From contig DATGHS010000196.1 of assembly GCA_035307785.1 (NCBI GenBank), positions 1 through 10,331 on the forward strand: a stretch of 10,331 nucleotides of DNA. Reading direction: 5' to 3'. Below are positions 5,924-10,331 of the stretch, one piece after another. Every line of letters starts with the position of its first letter. Position 1 is the first letter of the stretch. Source of the stretch: DATGHS01 sp035307785 (GTDB lineage: Bacteria; Planctomycetota; Planctomycetia; Gemmatales; Gemmataceae). The notes below the pieces were generated by a model, which saw only the letters and a list, made by a program, of their open reading frames with translations, was not told the DNA's origin and did not search any database. The position numbers were made by a program, and so were the translations under genes.

Positions 5924-5931
5924 TTTGCACC

Positions 5932-7467
5932 ATGCCCCCCCGGAGACAACCTGCTCCCCAAGCTGAATCCAAGACCGGCCTGGTCGTATCGTTGGTCATC
6001 TTCGTGCTCACGACCATCATCGGCGCGGCCTTCGCCGTGATGATGTACAACAAGACCGAAGAACTCAACAAACAAGCGGCCGACGCGAAGGGTCAGCTGA
6101 AGACCATGACCGAGCTGCGCGACGCGGAGAAGCTGCGCCGTATCATGGCCGATTCGATGATTGGCCTGACGAATGAAGATGACGCTTCCGCCATGGAAAA
6201 CTTGAAGAACGACAAGAAGACTTACGAGGCGGAACTGTACAAGCTCGATCAATTGTTCGGCCCAGTCGGCGTGAAGTGGGATCCCGCTCAGGCCAAGCCG
6301 ACGGTAACGATGGTGGATCGTCTCAAGGATTTGCAGACGCAGCTGGCGAATGCCCAGACCGCTCAGAAGAACACGCTCGCCGATGCCGACAAGGCGAAGC
6401 AGGAATACCAGGCCAACCAGGCCGCGGAAGTCGCCGCGAAGAAAGCAGCTCAAGATGGTCAAACGAAAGCCCACAATGCAGAACTGGAAGCCAAGAAGGT
6501 CGACTCAGCCAAGTTGCTCGGCGCCGCCGACCAAATTGCCAAGCTGAGCCAGGAGAATGAAAAGCAGAAAAAAGACACGGAACAGCTGGAGATCAATTAC
6601 AAGAAGCAGCTCCAGACCGAAAGAGAATCGAATGATGCCAAGGCCAAGCTGATCCGCAAGCAGCAGGAACAGCTCGATACGAAGCGCGACGACATTCTCG
6701 TGACCGATACGCCCAAGGGCAAGATCGATCGCGTCGATAACCGCACCGGCATGGCGTACATCAATCTCGGCTCGGCGGATTTTGTTCGCCCGCAATTGAC
6801 CTTCAGCATCGCCGCTCCGGGTGCGCTCGGCAAAGCCGGCAAGAAGGACCGCAAGGGCGCGCTGGAAGTGGTGAAGGTCATCGGCGACCACAGCTCGCAA
6901 GCGCGAGTTATCGACACGACCAATGCGATCCAGGACCCGATTCTGGAAGGTGATCTCCTCTACAATCCGGCCTGGGATGCCGGCCGCCGTTCGCGCGTGG
7001 CCATCGCCGGTCTCATCGACCTCACGGGCAGCGGCCTCGATCAGACCCAGGACTTTATTCGCACTTTGGAAAAGCAGGGAATTTTGGTCGATCAATACCT
7101 CGATCTGCGTGACATTCAGCTCAAAGGCCCCGGCATGACGGAAGTCACCGATTACCTGGTCCTGGGTGAAATTCCGCAAGCGGGCGACCCGACCGCCGGC
7201 CTCAATGCCGTGGGAACTCGCGAAGACAAGAAGGTGAAGATGCGCGAGATCATCAGCCAGATGCAGGAGGAAGCCAAGAAGAAGGGCGTGCCGATCATTC
7301 AGTATCGCCGCTTCGTGCAAAGCATGGGCTTGCCGATGCCACGGAGCTACGCCACGCCGGAGTTCCTGCCGTCGGCCGGCGTCAACAAGGATCTCGGCAT
7401 CAAGGCTGCGGAAGACAAAAAGGTCGAGCAGCCGATGAAGGAAACTCCGATGAAGGAAGATAAGTAA
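5932..7467 (+). CDS. Membrane-anchored coiled-coil protein of unknown function
   Basis: The 511-residue product starts at 5932. A short basic N-tail (MPPRRQ) is followed by one transmembrane helix (GLVVSLVIFVLTTIIGAAFA, residues 16-35, continuing to about 39). A long Lys/Glu/Ala/Gln-rich coiled coil runs from about 40 to 252, broken near 100-125. Residues about 262-348 form a beta-rich domain (GKIDRVDNRTGMAYINLG, then EVVKVIGDHSSQARVIDTTN, then EGDLLYNPAW), whose pattern resembles FlgT C-terminal-like small barrels. Residues 353-412 (SRVAIAGLIDLTGSG to DYLVLGEIP) look loosely BRCT-like. Both fold guesses are inferences. The tail is charged (PMKETPMKEDK). The orientation is probably N-in with the coiled coil in the periplasm, suggesting an envelope spacer or scaffold. 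I do not recognise a named family; it is likely conserved in planctomycetes. It appears monocistronic, ending at a terminator. Confidence 0.88.
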   Translation: MPPRRQPAPQAESKTGLVVSLVIFVLTTIIGAAFAVMMYNKTEELNKQAADAKGQLKTMTELRDAEKLRRIMADSMIGLTNEDDASAMENLKNDKKTYEAELYKLDQLFGPVGVKWDPAQAKPTVTMVDRLKDLQTQLANAQTAQKNTLADADKAKQEYQANQAAEVAAKKAAQDGQTKAHNAELEAKKVDSAKLLGAADQIAKLSQENEKQKKDTEQLEINYKKQLQTERESNDAKAKLIRKQQEQLDTKRDDILVTDTPKGKIDRVDNRTGMAYINLGSADFVRPQLTFSIAAPGALGKAGKKDRKGALEVVKVIGDHSSQARVIDTTNAIQDPILEGDLLYNPAWDAGRRSRVAIAGLIDLTGSGLDQTQDFIRTLEKQGILVDQYLDLRDIQLKGPGMTEVTDYLVLGEIPQAGDPTAGLNAVGTREDKKVKMREIISQMQEEAKKKGVPIIQYRRFVQSMGLPMPRSYATPEFLPSAGVNKDLGIKAAEDKKVEQPMKETPMKEDK

Positions 7468-7485
7468 ACGGGATGGTTCTGAAAT

Positions 7486-7509
7486 GCCCAGGGACTGCCG
7501 TCCCTGGGC
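7486..7509. terminator. Bidirectional intrinsic terminator
   Basis: A perfect 10-bp stem GCCCAGGGAC/GTCCCTGGGC (7486-7495 and 7500-7509) has the loop TGCC. It is followed on the plus strand by TTTGTTATTTCTTTT and preceded by AAA, so it fits the end of the coiled-coil gene (stop 7467). The cob(I)alamin adenosyltransferase gene stops at 7514 on the other strand, only 5 nt away, so it probably serves both. Confidence 0.8.
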
Positions 7510-7513
7510 TTTG

Positions 7514-8089
7514 TTATTTCTTTTCTTGTGTTTTGCCGGGCGACCAGAGCACGTCTTGATTCCCCTGGTCGTTGGCAACGCGGGCCCAGACGAAGAACAA
7601 ATCCGACAGCCGGTTCAGATAAATCAGCACCTGCGGATTGACGGATTCCGATTTCATGAGCGCCACAACGGCTCGTTCGGCGCGCCGGCAGACCGTGCGT
7701 GCCAAGTGGAGCCACGCCGCCGCCGGAGTGCCGCCGGGCAGCACGAAGCTGGTGAGCGGTTGCAATGGCTCATTGAGCCGGTCGATGGCCTGCTCCAGGC
7801 GGGCAACTTGTTCCGGCTGAATGCGCAAGCGCTGGCCGGCCGGCTCGTTGGCTTGCGGCGGGACGCACAGGTCGGCGCCCACATCGAAAAGATCATTTTG
7901 AATTGAGCGCAGCAATTCCCCTTCCGGCAATCCCGGAGCGCTGGCGGCGAGACCAAGGACGGCATTTAGTTCATCGACTTCGCCATAGGCGGTCACGCGC
8001 GGGGAGTCTTTGTCCACCCGGCTGCCATCGCCGAGCCCGGTTTGGCCGTGATCGCCGGCCTTCGTGTAGATGCGTGAGAGAAAGACCAT
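7514..8089 (-). CDS. Cob(I)alamin adenosyltransferase, PduO type
   Basis: This enzyme (191 residues, the usual family size) transfers the 5'-deoxyadenosyl group of ATP to cob(I)alamin, making coenzyme B12 in the cytoplasm. The N-terminal ATP-binding motif is RIYTKAGDHGQTGLGDG (6-22). VDELNAVLG (38-46) follows, and the C-terminal helices carry RTVCRRAERAVVAL (131-144) and the signature YLNRLSDLFFVWAR (157-170). The frame stays open upstream to 8308, but those codons cross an inverted repeat and show no family resemblance. The ATG at 8089, four residues before the first conserved motif, is the sensible start. It has no clear Shine-Dalgarno site because the repeat arm begins 11 nt upstream. No B12-dependent enzyme is in the window. 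The symbol would be pduO, cobO or mmaB by naming school, so it is left blank. Confidence 0.95.
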   Translation of the reverse strand: MVFLSRIYTKAGDHGQTGLGDGSRVDKDSPRVTAYGEVDELNAVLGLAASAPGLPEGELLRSIQNDLFDVGADLCVPPQANEPAGQRLRIQPEQVARLEQAIDRLNEPLQPLTSFVLPGGTPAAAWLHLARTVCRRAERAVVALMKSESVNPQVLIYLNRLSDLFFVWARVANDQGNQDVLWSPGKTQEKK

Positions 8090-8413
8090 AGGTGAAATTC
8101 GGAATGCGGAATTCGGAATGCGGAATAGCAGACTGAATTCGCGAGTTGGTAAAGTTGCCCCGCTTACCATTTTTACCGCGGCGGACCGAATCATGCCACA
8201 GATTCTTGGATTCCGCATTCCGAATTCCGCATTCCGGGTTTTTCTCAATCCGAAATCGGAAATCCGCCATTCCAAAGTAAAGTCTGCGCGCCGGCACAAC
8301 CGATACACACCAAAGATTCAGCATTTTCGGTGCGGAACGACTAAGCCGAAACGGCCCGGTGGACGGGGATCTCTGCGCGGGCGTTGGCAGGGGAACAAAC
8401 AGGGGGGACGGGG
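8090..8413. other. Divergent spacer dominated by an inverted repeat
   Basis: This 324-nt gap separates two genes that start outward. It holds the 27-nt inverted repeat (8100-8236), further degenerate words of the same kind (AATCCG, AAATCGG, CCATTCC) up to about 8274, and about 140 nt without obvious structure before the lipoprotein start. Promoters for both genes must lie here, but none is clear by eye. Confidence 0.55.
8100..8236. repeat. Perfect 27-nt inverted repeat of GGAATGCGGAATTC words
   Basis: The left arm 8100-8126 (words CGGAATG, CGGAATT, CGGAATG, CGGAAT) is exactly complementary to the right arm 8210-8236. Each arm is a near-tandem 7-mer array, (CGGAATG/T)n. The 83-nt interior includes a small pair GGTAAA/TTTACC (8148-8153 and 8172-8177). 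The left arm starts 11 nt upstream of the adenosyltransferase start codon. Confidence 0.85.
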
Positions 8414-8941
8414 ATGGCCAGGTTGCGAACCGGACTCTTGCTGGCGGGATTGCTTCTGCCGTTGGCCGGCAGCGGCTGCATTCAGCCCTGGGTCACCGAA
8501 CGGATGGAAGAGAAGTACCAGTTCACCAACGACTACCGGACGCCGATCTTGCCGCCGCTCCGGGACGGCTTCCCGCCGCCCTTGTGCGTGGATGAGCCGA
8601 GCGAGCAGGAAGTCTTGCGGGCCATGCCGCATGTGAAGAACGGCATCCCGTTTGTGTACGAAGAGTTCCGCGACGACATCGAGATCGTTTGCGAGAAGCT
8701 CGTGGACAAAATCGATCCGCCGCGCTTCTTCCCGCTGGTCGGCCCGGCCCAGTTGCACCATTGCCACTGGAAGTGCACGATTTATTACACCGAAACTGTG
8801 CAGTCGACCATGCCGTACCCGGTGCAGGTCAAGAAGCGCCGCATCGAAGTGGTGTATATCGACAAGGATCACCTGCACGCCTATGTCGGCTGCGACCCGG
8901 AGGCTCAGAAGAAAACCGCCAAGGACCTCAGCGGGCCCTGA
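8414..8941 (+). CDS. Small planctomycete-type lipoprotein, function unknown
   Basis: The 175-residue product begins at 8414 after a G-rich AGGGGGGACGGGG leader that can act as ribosome-binding site. An ATG 30 nt earlier is in frame but gives a poor signal peptide. The N-terminus MARLRTGLLLAGLLLPLAGS leads to GC at residues 21-22, a lipobox-like cleavage site, so export and lipidation are likely. The mature part is acidic and Pro-rich at first (ILPPLRDGFPPPLCVDEPSE, about 45-64). It then has a compact domain with HVKNGIPFVYEEFRDDIEIV (73-92), HHCHWKCTIYYTE (115-127) and RRIEVVYIDKDHLHAYVGC (142-160). The six cysteines include C-H-W-K-C around 117-121, which could bind metal or form a disulfide; CHWKC is not a haem site. 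I do not recognise a characterised family. It is followed by its own terminator. Confidence 0.85.
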   Translation: MARLRTGLLLAGLLLPLAGSGCIQPWVTERMEEKYQFTNDYRTPILPPLRDGFPPPLCVDEPSEQEVLRAMPHVKNGIPFVYEEFRDDIEIVCEKLVDKIDPPRFFPLVGPAQLHHCHWKCTIYYTETVQSTMPYPVQVKKRRIEVVYIDKDHLHAYVGCDPEAQKKTAKDLSGP

Positions 8942-9015
8942 GCCAAGCGAAACAATGCGACCCCGTATCGCGGGTGGTGTGTTGCCGAAAGGCCACGCCA
9001 CCCGTTGATTCTTTT

Positions 9016-9045
9016 AAGGCCCAGGGAGTTCCGTCCCTGGGCCTT
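9016..9045 (+). terminator. Intrinsic terminator of the lipoprotein gene
   Basis: A perfect 12-bp stem AAGGCCCAGGGA/TCCCTGGGCCTT (9016-9027 and 9034-9045) has the loop GTTCCG and is followed by CATTTTTT. It lies 75 nt after the stop at 8941 and shares its stem core with the terminator at 7486-7509. Confidence 0.85.
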
Positions 9046-9112
9046 CATTTTTTCGACCTTTGCATGAATTACATGCTAGATTGGTGCAGGCGGAATACAT
9101 GGAGGATTCCGC

Positions 9113-9140
9113 GCATCCTGCCGAATGCATCCTGCCGAAT
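9113..9140. repeat. Tandem 14-bp duplication
   Basis: GCATCCTGCCGAAT occurs twice in perfect tandem (9113-9126 and 9127-9140), followed by GC of a third start. It lies 29 nt before the start at 9170 and would be in that gene's leader. Confidence 0.7.
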
Positions 9141-9169
9141 GCTCGTCCACCCGATTGGAGAATCGCGCC

Positions 9170-9985
9170 ATGTCGCCGTCGTCGAACGCGAATTCTCGTT
9201 TATTGCGCCGTGATTTGCTGGCGAGCAAAGCCAGCGCGGAAACCGTGGCGAATGCGCAGCGCGAACCTGGTGGCGACTACCAGATCGCGGTGTTTTTTCC
9301 CCACGCGCTCTCCATTCAAAAAGTGGAGACGATCCGGGTCCAGGTGGCGCCGTTGCAACCACTCGCGTCCGGCCTGACGGCGAACCGGAAGAAATGCGAC
9401 ATCATTCCCTTGCGGCTCCACGTGCCGGGCGCTCTGGTGGTTCCCGCCGAGCAAGGAATCGAACCCACGCCGATGGGCCCGGCCCAGGCCGTTTTTTACG
9501 TCACACCGCTCGCCACAGGAGCGCTGCCGGCCGCTCATCTGGAAGTCTTGTATCCAACCCGGTCGCAAGCCATCGCCGTGCCGCTGCGCGTGCGTTCGAC
9601 ACAATTCTGGTTGCGTGCCCTGCTGCTGGTCATGGTGCCAATACTGCTGTGGCTGCCGACATGCTGGCCGGAGCCGGCCGGCGGCGCGGTCGAACGGGGC
9701 ATGCTGGAATGGTTGCCAAAAGATATCGCCATCGCTCGGGCGGTGGCCCATTGGGGGCAAGCCTGCTATTCGTTTCTGGCGCATCCGCCATTTGCTCTTA
9801 GTTTCTGGTCCTTACTTCTTGTCGTGACGGCCGTTTGCCTGTGGCGATTGTCCCAGCGGGTGCGCGAGTTGGCCGTGCATGGCGAAGTCTTCCGGCTGCA
9901 ATCGGCCGCGAAAACGGCAACGCCGCCGCCCTTCCTCACGCCGCTCACCGAGCATGAGTTGGCGGAAATACAGCAGCGCAAATAG
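9170..9985 (+). CDS. Unknown protein with two C-terminal membrane helices
   Basis: The 271-residue product is called from the ATG at 9170, which has GGAG (9157-9160) 9 nt upstream. An in-frame ATG at 9125 lies inside the 14-bp duplication and is less likely. Residues 1-34 are polar. Residues about 35-140 look like an all-beta soluble domain (DYQIAVFFPHALSIQ, KVETIRVQVAPLQP, AHLEVLYPTRSQAIAVPLRV). Transmembrane helix 1 is about 146-166 (QFWLRALLLVMVPILLWLP), helix 2 about 207-226 (FALSFWSLLLVVTAVCLWRL), and the connecting loop is about 40 residues. The C-terminus is a basic and Pro-rich tail ending LTEHELAEIQQRK. I recognise no family. Position gives no clue: it is alone between the lipoprotein terminator and a new gene at 10152. 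Confidence 0.8.
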   Translation: MSPSSNANSRLLRRDLLASKASAETVANAQREPGGDYQIAVFFPHALSIQKVETIRVQVAPLQPLASGLTANRKKCDIIPLRLHVPGALVVPAEQGIEPTPMGPAQAVFYVTPLATGALPAAHLEVLYPTRSQAIAVPLRVRSTQFWLRALLLVMVPILLWLPTCWPEPAGGAVERGMLEWLPKDIAIARAVAHWGQACYSFLAHPPFALSFWSLLLVVTAVCLWRLSQRVRELAVHGEVFRLQSAAKTATPPPFLTPLTEHELAEIQQRK

Positions 9986-10006
9986 TCGTTCCGCAATTCC
10001 ACGCCA

Positions 10007-10035
10007 TTGACCGCCGTTTTCCGGCAGGCTAGCAT
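10007..10035 (+). promoter_or_regulatory. Possible sigma70-like promoter for the last gene
   Basis: TTGACC (10007-10012) and TAGCAT (10030-10035) are separated by 17 nt, each close to the -35 and -10 consensus. The start codon at 10152 would follow a leader of about 110 nt. Short matches of this quality arise by chance. Confidence 0.3.
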
Positions 10036-10151
10036 GAGATTGCCCCGCTGGAGGAACGGGCCGTACCTCGGCAAGAGCTATCGAAAACCAAGAAGAGTGC
10101 AGCAAGTCTGAACGGCACTGTCGCGCGATCGCGCACCGGGTAACCCATGAC

Positions 10152-10331
10152 ATGAGCGTTCGCCTCGGGAAAGCATGCTGTCTGTTGGGAGGTTTCGCGG
10201 CCATTGTGGCGATGGCAATCGGCTTTTTCGCCCGGCAACAGCAACGAGCTCCCGCGCAGGGATCGCCGGACCATGCCGTGCCGTCGCTGTCCGTGCCGGC
10301 CTACTCCGCGAGCAAGTATCGGAACACAGCT
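10152..10331 (+). CDS. N-terminus of an exported or membrane-anchored protein, 3'-truncated
   Basis: Sixty codons are open from the ATG at 10152 to the window edge. The start MSVRLGK is followed by a hydrophobic stretch (CCLLGGFAAIVAMAIGFFA, residues 9-27), then a basic turn (RQQQRAP) and a Pro/Ser-rich linker, ending PAYSASKYRNTA. This is the layout of a signal anchor or uncleaved signal peptide. The closing phrase recalls planctomycete multihaem cytochrome or TPR proteins that continue into a YVG..C..CH haem site, but that part is outside the window, so the function is only a guess. No strong ribosome-binding site is visible. Confidence 0.6.
   Translation, partial: MSVRLGKACCLLGGFAAIVAMAIGFFARQQQRAPAQGSPDHAVPSLSVPAYSASKYRNTA

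Larger units (their letters stand above)
5431..5931. other. Divergent spacer between greA and the coiled-coil gene
   Basis: This 501-nt stretch holds no convincing gene. From the greA side it contains the leader hairpin (5452-5492), the GTCAGAAGTC-type palindrome (5492-5562), a GGTGGGCC/GGCCCACC pair (5568-5575 and 5591-5598), the GCCCACGGACA hairpin (5615-5645), about 120 nt with no visible structure, and a promoter candidate (5769-5797) with a leader of about 130 nt before the start at 5932. Confidence 0.6.

Noticed and set aside
5854..5931. Longer start for the coiled-coil protein
   Set aside because: There is no ribosome-binding site at 5854, whereas AGGAG is well placed before 5932; the extension would put extra residues ahead of a normal signal anchor.
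5671..6474. 267-codon minus-strand frame
   Set aside because: It overlaps the promoter region and start of the coiled-coil gene on the opposite strand, with no recognisable protein features.
6505..7578. 357-codon open frame on the minus strand
   Set aside because: It is antisense to the coiled-coil gene and crosses its terminator; the translation is a Leu/Arg/His-rich mirror with no domain.
8100..8236. CRISPR-like repeat array
   Set aside because: The repeated words are 7 nt with no unique spacers and the arms are inverted, not direct.
8090..8308. N-terminal extension of the cob(I)alamin adenosyltransferase
   Set aside because: The extra 73 codons translate the inverted repeat (NAEFGMRN-type text) and precede the family's normal start; a start at 8089 gives the usual length.
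10123..10134. 12-bp palindrome GCGCGATCGCGC
   Set aside because: A short GC-rich palindrome is expected by chance at this composition and nothing around it supports an operator.

Overview
The window looks like part of a Planctomycetota chromosome, probably from the Pirellulales/Gemmatales side, although the order cannot be fixed from sequence alone. The basis is a very cysteine-rich, YTV-like repeat protein, several small lipoproteins and membrane proteins of the kind conserved mainly in that phylum, a GC-rich composition, and intergenic DNA full of inverted repeats built from short words. No mobile-element genes, CRISPR array, tRNA or rRNA were seen.

Layout. (1) 1-782 (+) is the 3' part of a gene for a Cys/Val/Thr-rich, probably cell-surface protein. 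(2) 783-1134 is non-coding, with a strong GC hairpin and a long imperfect inverted repeat. (3) 1135-4065 (-) encodes a 976-residue Hsp70-like ATPase with a large helical C-terminal extension. Its gene carries two long palindromes that are translated in frame. (4) 4066-4202 is a divergent spacer holding a nested palindrome. (5) 4203-4739 (+) is a DUF3568-type lipoprotein. (6) 4740-4944 is a convergent spacer that is almost entirely one long palindrome. (7) 4945-5430 (-) is greA. (8) 5431-5931 is a divergent spacer with a leader hairpin, three stacked inverted repeats and a good sigma70-like promoter. (9) 5932-7467 (+) is a membrane-anchored coiled-coil protein of unknown function. (10) 7514-8089 (-) is a PduO-type cob(I)alamin adenosyltransferase that converges on the previous gene across a shared terminator. 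(11) 8090-8413 is a divergent spacer with a perfect 27-nt inverted repeat. (12) 8414-8941 (+) is a small lipoprotein of unknown function followed by a terminator. (13) 9170-9985 (+) is an unknown protein with two membrane segments. (14) From 10152 (+) another exported or membrane-anchored protein begins and runs off the window.

The genes are monocistronic and frequently switch strand. They do not form an obvious pathway: greA (transcription elongation), the adenosyltransferase (coenzyme B12) and the Hsp70-like protein (protein folding) are housekeeping, and the rest are envelope proteins. The most unusual property lies in the DNA between and inside the genes. Most gaps carry a different long inverted repeat made of repeated 7-12 nt words, and two more palindromes sit in frame inside the Hsp70-like gene, in what look like surface loops. 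Two terminators also share the same stem core, GCCCAGGGA, and a third hairpin is a close variant. I see no defence or biosynthetic system here.
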